Origin: Floricoccus penangensis
GTDB lineage: Bacteria > Bacillota > Bacilli > Lactobacillales > Streptococcaceae
NCBI RefSeq assembly: GCF_001832885.1
Contig: NZ_MKIQ01000026.1
Location: forward strand, 83,376 to 147,375
Length of the DNA stretch: 64,000 bases
Direction of reading: 5' to 3'
In this document: one piece after another, positions 35,160 to 43,017 of the stretch
Layout: every line of letters starts with the position of its first letter
How positions within the stretch are numbered: position 1 is the stretch's first letter
Translations under genes and position numbers: made by a program
The notes under the pieces: generated by a model
Told to the model about the DNA's origin: nothing
The model's database searches: none
Seen by the model: the letters and a program-made list of their open reading frames with translations, nothing else

Positions 35160-36008
35160 ATGAAAAAAAGTAAATTATTTACAGGAATTATTGCAGCTGC
35201 AACAATATTAACTTTGGTTGCATGTGGAAACAAGGCGAAAGCAGCAGCTTCGAATAAAGAAGGTGAAAAAGAACGTACATACACAATTGGTGTTGTTTCA
35301 GATACTGCCAAACTAACTTGGGATGAAGTTGCAAAGGTTGTTGAAAAAGATGGTATAAAAATTAAATTAAAGCAATTTAGTGATTACAATACACCTAATG
35401 ATGCACTAGCAGATGGAAGTATTGATTTGAATGCTTTCCAACATATTGCATTTATGGAAAACTATAATAAAGAAAAGAAACAGGATTTGGTTTCTATTGG
35501 TTATACATTTGTTTCTCCCTTAGGCTTATATTCAAATAAAATTAAGGATTATAAAGATATTAAAAATGGAGATAAAATTGCCATTCCAAATGATGTGACA
35601 AATGGTGGACGTGCATTGCAATTATTAGATGCTATTCAAGTTATTAAATTAAAGGATGACGCACCTAAATCACCGTCAATCAAGGATATTGATAAATATA
35701 TTAAAGATGTGAAGATTGAAGAACTAGATGCTTCTCAAACAGCAGCTACACTTCCAGATGTTACGGCTGCTGTTATAAATACAAATTATGCAGTTGATAG
35801 TGGCTTAAAGCCTAAAAAAGATGCTATATATCTTGATACTGATAATCTTTCTAAGGTAGGAGATATCTACAAAAATATTATTGCAGTTAAGGCAGAAAAT
35901 AAAGACAATCCAGATTTTGCAAAAATTGTAAAAGCATACCAAACTGATAAAACAATCGAAATTTCAGATAAAGAGTCTGATGGTAATGATATACCTGCTT
36001 GGAAATAA
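35160..36008 (+). CDS. NlpA/MetQ-family methionine-binding lipoprotein, paralogue 2
   Basis: Second tandem MetQ-type lipoprotein, 282 aa, with lipobox LTLVACGNK. Motifs LKQFSDYNTPNDALADGSID, LNAFQHIAFMENYN, SPLGLYSNKIKDYKDI and IPNDVTNGGRALQLL match canonical binding proteins; the C-terminus ends GNDIPAWK as in the other copies. TTGGAGATATAATC precedes the ATG. An ATAAAAAAA-TTTT element occurs upstream of all three paralogues (about 34064, 35071 and 36070) and may be a shared LysR-type (CmbR/MtaR-like) site. That regulation is inference. Confidence 0.92.
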   Translation: MKKSKLFTGIIAAATILTLVACGNKAKAAASNKEGEKERTYTIGVVSDTAKLTWDEVAKVVEKDGIKIKLKQFSDYNTPNDALADGSIDLNAFQHIAFMENYNKEKKQDLVSIGYTFVSPLGLYSNKIKDYKDIKNGDKIAIPNDVTNGGRALQLLDAIQVIKLKDDAPKSPSIKDIDKYIKDVKIEELDASQTAATLPDVTAAVINTNYAVDSGLKPKKDAIYLDTDNLSKVGDIYKNIIAVKAENKDNPDFAKIVKAYQTDKTIEISDKESDGNDIPAWK

Positions 36009-36032
36009 CAGGATTCTAAGTATTCAGAGATA

Positions 36033-36066
36033 GAAGATACGGATTAGTTGTTCGTATTTTTCTTTT
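36033..36066 (+). terminator. terminator after MetQ paralogue 2
   Basis: AGATACG pairs with CGTATTTTT around an 11-nt loop, with further T residues after it. Confidence 0.65.
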
Positions 36067-36175
36067 GCCATAAAAAAAATTTAACCCCCTATAAATTATT
36101 TTTGCTGCCATATTGTAAATGCCGTGGTATTATATTCTTACATCGAAAAAAAGAGATATTAAGGAGATTTAATAA

Positions 36176-37012
36176 ATGAAAAAGGGTAAATTAATAACAG
36201 GTCTATTTGCAGCAGTAGCCGTTCTATCGCTTGCAGCATGTGGGAGCAAAGATTCAAAAAAAGCCGATGGTGACAAAAAAACCTACACTGTTGGTGTAGT
36301 ATCGGATTCGGCAAAAGAAGTTTGGGAACAAGTTGTAAAAGATGTTAAAGATGAAGGTATTGATTTAAAAATTAAACAATTTAGTGATTACAATACTCCA
36401 AATGATGCTTTAGCAGATGGAAGTATTGATTTAAATGCCTTCCAACATATTGCATTCTTAGAAAACTATAATAAAGAAAAAGGTAAAGATTTAACACAAA
36501 TTGGATTTACACTAATCTCACCACTAGGTCTATACTCTGATAAATTGAAAGATTATAAAGATATCAAGGATGGAGACAAAATTGCCATTCCAAATGATGT
36601 GACAAATGGAGGACGTGCTCTTCAATTACTTAACTCTATTGATGTAATTAAGTTGAAATCAGATGCACCAGAGTCGCCAACGGTAAAAGATATTGATACT
36701 TATACAAAAAAAGTTGAAATTAAAGAACTAGATGCTTCTCAAATTCCAGCAGCATTACCAGACGTTGCAGCAGCTGTGATTAATACTAACTACGCTGTTG
36801 ATGCTGGTCTTAAACCTAAAACAGATGCATTGTATTTAGATACTGATAACTTGGATAAAGTTGGAGATATCTACAAAAACGTTATCGCTGTAGATAGTAA
36901 AAATAAAGATAAAGAAGACTTCAAGAAAATTGTAAAAGCTTATCAAACTGATAAAATAGCAGAATTGATTTCTAAAACTTCAGGTGGAAATGATATTCCA
37001 GCTTGGAAATAA
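36176..37012 (+). CDS. metQ: NlpA/MetQ-family methionine-binding lipoprotein, paralogue 3
   Basis: Third tandem copy, 278 aa, lipobox LSLAACGSK. It keeps the intact ligand loop IPNDVTNGGRALQLL and is adjacent to metN-metI, so it is the best candidate for the principal methionine receptor. AAGGAG precedes the ATG at a 9-nt distance. The hairpin between it and metN probably lets it be made in excess over the ATPase and permease. Confidence 0.93.
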   Translation: MKKGKLITGLFAAVAVLSLAACGSKDSKKADGDKKTYTVGVVSDSAKEVWEQVVKDVKDEGIDLKIKQFSDYNTPNDALADGSIDLNAFQHIAFLENYNKEKGKDLTQIGFTLISPLGLYSDKLKDYKDIKDGDKIAIPNDVTNGGRALQLLNSIDVIKLKSDAPESPTVKDIDTYTKKVEIKELDASQIPAALPDVAAAVINTNYAVDAGLKPKTDALYLDTDNLDKVGDIYKNVIAVDSKNKDKEDFKKIVKAYQTDKIAELISKTSGGNDIPAWK

Positions 37013-37020
37013 TATAGTGT

Positions 37021-37055
37021 AAAGGAGTCTGAGCTCTCAGGCTCCTTTGGCTTTT
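37021..37055 (+). terminator. attenuating terminator between metQ and metN
   Basis: AAAGGAGTCTGAG pairs with CTCAGGCTCCTTT around a CT turn, followed by an interrupted T-run (GGCTTTT). metN starts only 22 bp later, so partial read-through is expected. Confidence 0.65.
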
Positions 37056-37076
37056 AAATAATAAAGGTGATGGATA

Positions 37077-38093
37077 ATGATTGATTTAAAAAATATAGTT
37101 GTAAAGTTTAAGCAAAAGGATAAGGAATTAGTTGCTGTTGACGACGTTTCAGTAAGAGTTGATAAAGGTGATATCTACGGGATCGTAGGATACTCTGGAG
37201 CAGGTAAATCAACTTTGGTTCGTGTTATAAACTTACTTCAAGTTCCAACAAGTGGAGAAGTAATTGTTGATGGAAAAAATTTAGAAAAACTTAGTAATAA
37301 GGAACTTAGAGAAGAACGAAAAAAAATAGGTATGATTTTTCAACATTTTAATTTGATGGAGAGTAGAACAATTTATCAAAATGTTGAGTTTCCTTTAAAA
37401 GGAAGTGGACTAACAAAGGAAGAAGAAAGAGTTAAAATTGAACGCCTTCTTGATTTGGTAGGGATTCTAGATAAAAAAGACTACTATCCATCTCAACTTT
37501 CTGGAGGTCAAAAACAGCGTGTAGCTATCGCTCGTGCATTAGCAAATGATCCGAAAATTTTACTATGTGATGAAGCAACTAGTGCTTTGGACCCTAAGAC
37601 AACACTCTCAATTCTCGAATTACTTAGAGAAGTTAATGAAGCCCTAGGCATTACAATTGTTATAATCACGCACGAAATGCAGGTAGTAAAAGAAATTTGT
37701 AACAAGGTTGCCGTAATGGAAAAGGGGCGAGTTCTTGAAGATGGTTATGTAATTGATATTTTCAATGAGCCAAGAGAACTTTTGACACAAGATTTTATTA
37801 GAACAGCGACACATATTGAGCAAGCTGAAAAGAAAATTCTTACTTACAATAAGGATGCAGATATATTTGAACTTAAGTTTGCTGGAAATAATACTGTAAA
37901 CCCCGTGATTATAGAATTATTTAAGAGATTTGGTATAACAGCTACAATTCTTTACGGAAATATTGAATACTTACAAGATACACCGTTTGGGACTTTATTA
38001 GTGAGCTTTGATAAACAGCCAGACTTAGCCGAAGTATCAGATTATCTTCTAAGTCAAAATGTTAAGATTGAAAAACTAGGAGGCAACAAATGA
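37077..38093 (+). CDS. metN: methionine ABC transporter ATP-binding protein MetN
   Basis: ATPase of the MetNIQ importer, 338 aa. Walker A VGYSGAGKSTLVRVIN, Q-loop GMIFQHFNLM, signature LSGGQKQRVAIARALA, Walker B ILLCDEATSALDPKT and H-loop IITHEMQV are intact. The C-terminal ~75 residues form the NIL domain that senses cytoplasmic methionine for trans-inhibition. It overlaps metI by four bases. Confidence 0.96.
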   Translation: MIDLKNIVVKFKQKDKELVAVDDVSVRVDKGDIYGIVGYSGAGKSTLVRVINLLQVPTSGEVIVDGKNLEKLSNKELREERKKIGMIFQHFNLMESRTIYQNVEFPLKGSGLTKEEERVKIERLLDLVGILDKKDYYPSQLSGGQKQRVAIARALANDPKILLCDEATSALDPKTTLSILELLREVNEALGITIVIITHEMQVVKEICNKVAVMEKGRVLEDGYVIDIFNEPRELLTQDFIRTATHIEQAEKKILTYNKDADIFELKFAGNNTVNPVIIELFKRFGITATILYGNIEYLQDTPFGTLLVSFDKQPDLAEVSDYLLSQNVKIEKLGGNK

Positions 38094-38773
38094 TAGAAAA
38101 ATATTTCCCGTATGCAAGCCAACTTCCTGATGAGTTTGTACAAGCCACTCTTGAAACAGTATATATGGTTGTTATTTCAGCCCTTATTGCAGGTGTTCTT
38201 GGTTTATTCTTAGGTATTGTTCTTATTCTTACAGGTAAAGATGGATTAAAAGAAAATAAACATGTTTATAATTTTTTGGATAAATTAGTTGATATTGGTC
38301 GTAGTATTCCCTTTATTATTTTATTAGCCGTTATTTTTCCATTTACTAGATTTGTAGTTGGAACAATCGTTGGGACCACTGCGGCTATACCACCATTAGT
38401 TGTGGCAACTGTCCCATTTTATGCTCGTCAGATTCAAAATGCATTATTGGAAGTCGATCCTGGAGTTATTGAAGCTGCGCGTGCTATGGGTGTTAGTGAC
38501 CTCGGTATAGTCTTTCGTGTATACCTCAAAGAAGGTCTAGTTCCAATTATTCGAGCATCAAATTTCACAATGATTAGCTTGATAGGATTGACTACTATGG
38601 CCGGAGCAGTAGGTGGCGGTGGACTTGGACAGCTTGCAATATCTAAAGGATACCAAAGATATCACAATGATGTGACTTTTGCTGCCCTAATTATCCTATT
38701 AATCTTGGTATTTATTACTCAATTAATTGGAAATATTGCCATAAAATTGACAAGTAAAAATAAAAAAAGATAA
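38090..38773 (+). CDS. metI: methionine ABC transporter permease MetI
   Basis: Permease subunit, 227 aa with five hydrophobic segments. The cytoplasmic coupling EAA motif EAARAMGVSDLGIVFRVYL is present, preceded by DIGRSIPFIILLAVIFPF, typical of MetI. It completes the transporter downstream of three binding proteins. No clear terminator follows; the ~410-bp gap after it holds the csRNA-like gene. Confidence 0.95.
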   Translation: MIEKYFPYASQLPDEFVQATLETVYMVVISALIAGVLGLFLGIVLILTGKDGLKENKHVYNFLDKLVDIGRSIPFIILLAVIFPFTRFVVGTIVGTTAAIPPLVVATVPFYARQIQNALLEVDPGVIEAARAMGVSDLGIVFRVYLKEGLVPIIRASNFTMISLIGLTTMAGAVGGGGLGQLAISKGYQRYHNDVTFAALIILLILVFITQLIGNIAIKLTSKNKKR

Positions 38774-38913
38774 TTATATGTTGTGAAATATATTACAGTA
38801 AAAGCTTTAAATATTTCAATACTGTTTTTTAATTATTGAAAAAATAATTGTATTTGTATTACCAAAAAATTGAGAAAAGGTAAACAAAAATAAAAGCCGA
38901 AAACAATTGATAT

Positions 38914-38946
38914 TTTAAGGTTTGTTTAAGGTTTAGACCATATACT
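38914..38946 (+). promoter_or_regulatory. CiaR-type promoter: TTTAAG-N5-TTTAAG followed by -10
   Basis: TTTAAG (38914-38919) and TTTAAG (38925-38930) are separated by exactly five bases. TATACT (38941-38946) lies ten bases further. This is the published organisation of CiaR-activated promoters in streptococci. Upstream (38774-38913) I see only AT-rich sequence. Confidence 0.8.
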
Positions 38947-38952
38947 AAGCGT

Positions 38953-39065
38953 AGCCCTTAAAAAGTCGTATATGCGACTTATCCTACTGATTTAATTATC
39001 AGTAAACTTTTCTTTTTCATAAAACTCCTTAAATACCCTCGGTTGCGACCGGGGGTATTTATTTT
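38953..39065 (+). ncRNA. csRNA-like CiaR-dependent small RNA
   Basis: An RNA of about 110 nt is predicted from the start after TATACT to a strong terminator. It has two 5' hairpins, AAGTCG/CGACTT and ACTGAT/ATCAGT. An unpaired stretch TTTTTCATAAAACTCCTTAA follows, and then the terminator AAATACCC-CGG/CCG-GGGTATTT with a T-rich tail. The unpaired stretch is complementary to a ribosome site plus start codon (AAGGAG, ATG, AAAAA). Streptococcal csRNAs have exactly this plan. No ORF is present. Confidence 0.75.
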
Positions 39066-39185
39066 GTCTAGAAAATTATTAAATATAGGCATTTTCTTCC
39101 TACTATCTATATTATTTATTTTCTTTTAAATAAAGCAGAAAAAGTTTAAAATATAATTAAAGTAACATTAGAAAGCGAGAGTTTT

Positions 39186-39968
39186 ATGAAATTAACTACT
39201 TTAGGATGCTGGGGAGGATATCCCTATAGAGATGCTGGAACTACAAGTTTTTTATTAACTAGCGAATCTGGTTTTAATTTATTAATTGATGCCGGAAGTC
39301 GTGCAGTAACTGAACTTGAACATGAACTTTCTCCCTTACAACTTGATGCTGTAATTATAAGCCATTATCATCAAGATCATATTGCTGATTTAGGAGTTTT
39401 ACAGCAGTATCGCCAACTTTGGCCTAAAACTGATCCTGAGTGGGATTCTATGATTTTAGATATTTATGGGCACAATAGAGATGAAGTAAATTTTAAAAAT
39501 TTAACATTAGCAAATGTTTCTAAAGGGTATGCTTATGATTATAAAAATGGACAAAAAGTTGGTCCGTTCGATATAACTTTTATTGAGACAGTACATCCCG
39601 TTATATGTTATGCCATGAGAATTGTTGAAAGAAAGACGGGGCAAACTCTAGTATTTACGGGAGATACAGGGTGGTTTGATGATTTGGTTCCATTTACTAA
39701 AGGAGCAGATATGTTCTTGGCAGATGTTTATTTATTTAAAGGTCAAGAAAAGCATTTTGCACATCTGACAAGCTTTGAAGCAGGTAAGATTGCTAGAGAA
39801 GCTGGTGTGAAAAAACTTGTCTTGACACACTTACCTCAACATGCACCAGCTCATATTAGTTCTGATAATTATTTAGAAAGCTTAAGAGAAGAAGCTCAGA
39901 ATGAGGCTGGTACAATTCCAGTTGAGCTGGCTGAACCACATAAGAAATGGGATTTTAATGATTTCTGA
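39186..39968 (+). CDS. MBL-fold metallohydrolase (YhfI-like)
   Basis: Metallo-beta-lactamase-fold protein, 260 aa, similar in plan to Bacillus YhfI. Metal-binding motif SHYHQDHIAD near residue 60, ETVHPVICYAMR near 140, FTGDTGWFDD near 158 and LTHLPQH near 220 are complete. RNase-Z-like or phosphodiesterase activity is possible but the substrate is unknown. It overlaps tadA by 11 bases, so the two are co-translated. The ribosome site GAAAGCGAGAG is weak. Confidence 0.85.
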   Translation: MKLTTLGCWGGYPYRDAGTTSFLLTSESGFNLLIDAGSRAVTELEHELSPLQLDAVIISHYHQDHIADLGVLQQYRQLWPKTDPEWDSMILDIYGHNRDEVNFKNLTLANVSKGYAYDYKNGQKVGPFDITFIETVHPVICYAMRIVERKTGQTLVFTGDTGWFDDLVPFTKGADMFLADVYLFKGQEKHFAHLTSFEAGKIAREAGVKKLVLTHLPQHAPAHISSDNYLESLREEAQNEAGTIPVELAEPHKKWDFNDF

Positions 39969-40440
39969 TATTCAAATTTTTACAGAAGATGAAAAAAAAT
40001 ATTTTATGCAAGAGGCACTAAAAGAGGCACAGAAGGCATATGAGAATGAGGAAGTTCCTATCGGAGCAGTGATTGTGAAAGATAAAGAAATTATTGCCCG
40101 AAGTTTTAACCAACGAGAGCTTCAACAAAGAGCAGTAGATCACGCTGAAGTTTGTGTTATTAATTTGGCAAATGAATATGTTGGAAATTGGAGACTGACA
40201 GATTGTGCGATGTTTGTAACTATTGAGCCTTGCGTAATGTGTGCAGGAGCTATTGGGCTTGCTCGTATTCCCCAGATTTATTTTGGTGCTACAAATGCTA
40301 AATTTGGTGCAGTTTCCTCGCTCTATCAAATTCTTGGAGATAGCAGGCTAAATCATCGTGTACAGGTTGAATCGGGGATCTTACAAGAGGAGTGTAGTAA
40401 AATAATGCAAATGTTTTTTAAGGCTAGACGAAAAAATTAG
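39958..40440 (+). CDS. tadA: tRNA-specific adenosine deaminase TadA
   Basis: Zinc-dependent deaminase that converts A34 to inosine in tRNA-Arg(ACG), 160 aa. His62 and Glu64 in DHAEV and Cys92/Cys95 in EPCVMCAGA form the catalytic zinc site. The start at 39958 gives a normal TadA N-terminus; upstream in-frame codons lie within the MBL gene. It has little ribosome site of its own and probably depends on coupling with the overlapping MBL gene. The SRP RNA gene follows after about 20 bp. Confidence 0.95.
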   Translation: MISDIQIFTEDEKKYFMQEALKEAQKAYENEEVPIGAVIVKDKEIIARSFNQRELQQRAVDHAEVCVINLANEYVGNWRLTDCAMFVTIEPCVMCAGAIGLARIPQIYFGATNAKFGAVSSLYQILGDSRLNHRVQVESGILQEECSKIMQMFFKARRKN

Positions 40441-40460
40441 AGTATGTTATAATACTTTTT

Positions 40461-40538
40461 GGGGCAATATTTTGTTTATGAAGCGTGTCAGGACCTGACG
40501 GTAGCAGCACTAAGTAGGCAAGGTATGTGCCCTTTTTT
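40461..40538 (+). ncRNA. ffs: bacterial small signal recognition particle RNA
   Basis: The conserved apical domain GTCAGGACCTGACGGTAGCA is present, with the asymmetric loop and AGCAGC motif that bind Ffh. The tetraloop is UGAC (URRC type) instead of the common GGAA, as in other Streptococcaceae. The ends pair as GGGGCA/TGTGCCC and a T-run terminates the transcript. A promoter lies just upstream: TAGACG, 17 bp, TATAAT (40448-40453). Position after tadA is conserved. Confidence 0.93.
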
Positions 40539-40596
40539 GATTTTATTTGAAAATAAAAAAAAGCCAACTCATGTTAGCTTTTCTATTAATAGAGAG

Positions 40597-41049
40597 TTAG
40601 CCGAAGATTTTCTTCCACAAGCTTTCTTTTTTCTTTTTTATTGTTTCCCTTGTAGTAAGGATATCCTTGTACTGGTCATAAATATCACAATGATCAATGT
40701 TAACAGCTTTATCTGTATGTATTATTATTCCAAATACAGTAGATTCCAAAGGTTCAGCGACAATTGTGACTGCAGCATTATGGTCTTTTGCTTTTTTTAC
40801 ATAGACCATACTTATATCATCTGGTAATGTCCCATTGATTTTTACTGTGATATCGTCATACTTGCTTTGAATATCCTCAAGGATTTTATCAAACGATGAA
40901 AGAACCTCCTTCTTCATACAATCATCGTAGGTTATGATAAGAATGACTCTTTCGCGAAAGGTATTAAGATATTTTCTTTGTTCATCTGGGTTAAAGCGAT
41001 GCTCGCCGTTTGCAGCCATATCAATTCTATTTTTTAAATTCGTTTCCAT
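40597..41049 (-). CDS. yueI: YueI-family protein (DUF1694)
   Basis: Cytoplasmic protein of 150 aa resembling the YueI/DUF1694 family, seen here from KNRIDMAANGEHRFNPDEQR, YLNTFRERVILIITYDDC and a Lys-rich C-terminus. No catalytic motif is recognised and the function is unknown. The start at 41049 (METNLKNR) was chosen on family N-terminus; an upstream in-frame ATG would read through the promoter. An extended -10 TGTTATAAT lies six bases before this ATG, so the mRNA is probably leaderless. Confidence 0.8.
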   Translation of the reverse strand: METNLKNRIDMAANGEHRFNPDEQRKYLNTFRERVILIITYDDCMKKEVLSSFDKILEDIQSKYDDITVKINGTLPDDISMVYVKKAKDHNAAVTIVAEPLESTVFGIIIHTDKAVNIDHCDIYDQYKDILTTRETIKKKKESLWKKIFG

Positions 41050-41064
41050 ACCTGCATTATAACA
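41047..41064 (-). promoter_or_regulatory. extended -10 promoter directly before the yueI ATG
   Basis: On the minus strand TG-T-TATAAT (-10 at 41056-41061) is followed by six bases (GCAGGT) and ATG. The AGG is too close to the ATG to work as a ribosome site. Same geometry as recG and the DUF3397 gene. Confidence 0.55.
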
Positions 41065-41126
41065 AATATGGTAGAATAATACTAGAAACTGAGTTTTCTG
41101 TAGCATATAGAAGGGTACCAAATTAT

Positions 41127-41687
41127 ATGGACATACTAGTTAAACTTGCTGAGTATAACGCTATTGAAACACAAAGATTATTGTTGCGTCCTATTCAAAT
41201 ATCTGATGCAAATGATATGTTTAAATATTCCTCAGATGAAGAAAATTTAATATATATATTTCCACCGCATAGAACTATAGAAGAAACTAGATATTCCATT
41301 GCACATAATTTTATGGCACAACCATTAGGAAAATGGGCGATTGAATTCAAAGAAAATAGTCAAATGATTGGTACTATTGATTTCATAAAAGTTAATTTCA
41401 ATGATAAGAAAGCAGAGATAGGATATGTTCTAAATAAAGTATATTGGGGTACAGGCTTTATGACAGAAGCAGTTAGGACATTGACTGATTTTTCTTTTAG
41501 AGAATTTGGACTTAAGAGTTTAGAAATAGTTGTTGATAAAAGAAATGTAGCTAGTTCTAAGGTTGCAGAAAACGTTGGGTTTAAAAAGATAAGGGAATAT
41601 AAGTCGGCTAATAAATATACAAAAGAAATTGTTATTTTCACAAAATACAAAATAGAAAGATGGGAATATTTAAAGGAAAATGAGTAA
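41127..41687 (+). CDS. GNAT acetyltransferase, RimJ/RimL type
   Basis: N-acetyltransferase of the Acetyltransf_3 group, 186 aa. It opens IETQRLLLRPIQISDANDMF, typical of RimJ/RimL-like enzymes, and has the acetyl-CoA segment YWGTGFMTEAVRTLTDFSF and VASSKVAENVGFKKIREY. The start at 41127 (AAGGG upstream) is preferred; the long upstream extension overlaps the divergent yueI gene. It overlaps the spxR-like gene by 8 bases. Substrate unknown. Confidence 0.85.
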   Translation: MDILVKLAEYNAIETQRLLLRPIQISDANDMFKYSSDEENLIYIFPPHRTIEETRYSIAHNFMAQPLGKWAIEFKENSQMIGTIDFIKVNFNDKKAEIGYVLNKVYWGTGFMTEAVRTLTDFSFREFGLKSLEIVVDKRNVASSKVAENVGFKKIREYKSANKYTKEIVIFTKYKIERWEYLKENE

Positions 41688-42963
41688 ACACCAAGAAATT
41701 ATTGAATATATTGAAGACTTAGAGATTGGGAAAAAAGTCAGTGTTCGTGGATTGTCACAGAAACTCTCAGTAAGTGATGGAACTGCCTACCGAGCAATTA
41801 AGGAGGCTGAACGTAGAGGTTTGGTTGCAGTTGTTGACCGTGCAGGTACAATTCGTATCGCAACACGTGAACAAAGAATTATTGAACGATTAACATATGA
41901 AGAAATTGCTAAAATTTCAAATGCAGAGATTTTAGGTGGCCATGCTGGTATGGATCGTGAATTTAATAAATTCGCAATTGGTGCCATGACTGAAAAAAAT
42001 ATTAAAAAATATCTTTCTGTCGGTGGACTTTTGATTGTTGGAGATAGAACAGATATCCAACTTTTAGCCCTTGAAGAAGGAAATGCCGTACTTGTTACAG
42101 GTGGGGTACCTGTTGATAAGAAAGTATTGAAATTAGCAGATGAAGTTGAAATTCCAGTTATGCGTACAACTTTCGACACATTTACAGTTGCTAGTCGTAT
42201 AAATCGCGCACTAAGTAATGAGCTAATTAAAAAAGATATAGTTACAGTTTCCGATGTTTATCAAACAAACGTACCTACTCTTAAAGAAGATAGTACAATT
42301 AAGGATTATAATGATTTGGTTAAAAAGACTAACGATAGTCGTTTTGCCGTAGTAAATCAGCATAAACTTGTTGTAGGTATTGTAAGCATGCGTGATGTGG
42401 CTGGTAAAACATTGAATACATCAATTGACAAGGTTATGACTCGCAATCCTGTTGTGGCTCCGCTTGATATGACAGTAGCTAGTGCTAGTCAAAAAATGAT
42501 TTTTGATGGTTTTGAATTAATGCCAGTAGTAAACTCTGAAAAAATGTTTACTGGTGTTGTCAGTCGTGGAGATGTTCTGCGTAGCTTACAAGAATCACAA
42601 GAACAAAATCAATTTTCTCATACTATGAGTGATGATGTTGCAAATGCAATTCATGAGGTTCAAAGCTATTACACATTCACAGTTGATCCATTTATGATGA
42701 ACTCTATGGGTAATATTTCAAATGGAGTGATGGTTGAAATTATTTCAAACATTGCTGGACGTGTGATGACAAAGACAAAGAATAAAAATATTTTAATTGA
42801 CCAACTGAATATCTATTTTATGGATGCCGTAAGCATTGATGATGAGTTAGAAGTGTATCCAAAAGTAATTTCAGAAACAAGACGCGGTGCAGTTATTGAC
42901 GTTGAGGTTTACTTAGATTATAAAATTATTAGTAAAGCTTTGATTACAGTACAAGTTCAATAG
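41680..42963 (+). CDS. spxR: CBS-HotDog domain transcription factor (SpxR/YtoI-like)
   Basis: Multi-domain regulator, 427 aa: an N-terminal helix-turn-helix (about 1-65, GKKVSVRGLSQKLSVSDGTA), a DRTGG domain (about 70-185), two CBS domains (about 195-310, with VMTRNPVVAPLDMTVASASQ) and a C-terminal HotDog/thioesterase-like domain (about 320-427). This is the architecture of pneumococcal SpxR and Bacillus YtoI. CBS domains suggest sensing of an adenine nucleotide. In pneumococcus SpxR affects pyruvate oxidase expression; that role is not shown here. It is followed by the nrnA-like gene after 54 bp. Confidence 0.88.
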   Translation: MSKHQEIIEYIEDLEIGKKVSVRGLSQKLSVSDGTAYRAIKEAERRGLVAVVDRAGTIRIATREQRIIERLTYEEIAKISNAEILGGHAGMDREFNKFAIGAMTEKNIKKYLSVGGLLIVGDRTDIQLLALEEGNAVLVTGGVPVDKKVLKLADEVEIPVMRTTFDTFTVASRINRALSNELIKKDIVTVSDVYQTNVPTLKEDSTIKDYNDLVKKTNDSRFAVVNQHKLVVGIVSMRDVAGKTLNTSIDKVMTRNPVVAPLDMTVASASQKMIFDGFELMPVVNSEKMFTGVVSRGDVLRSLQESQEQNQFSHTMSDDVANAIHEVQSYYTFTVDPFMMNSMGNISNGVMVEIISNIAGRVMTKTKNKNILIDQLNIYFMDAVSIDDELEVYPKVISETRRGAVIDVEVYLDYKIISKALITVQVQ

Positions 42964-43017
42964 TATTTTTAGTAGCAGAAGAAAAAGTAGATAGTAGCAA
43001 AAAAGGGTGGTAGTTAA

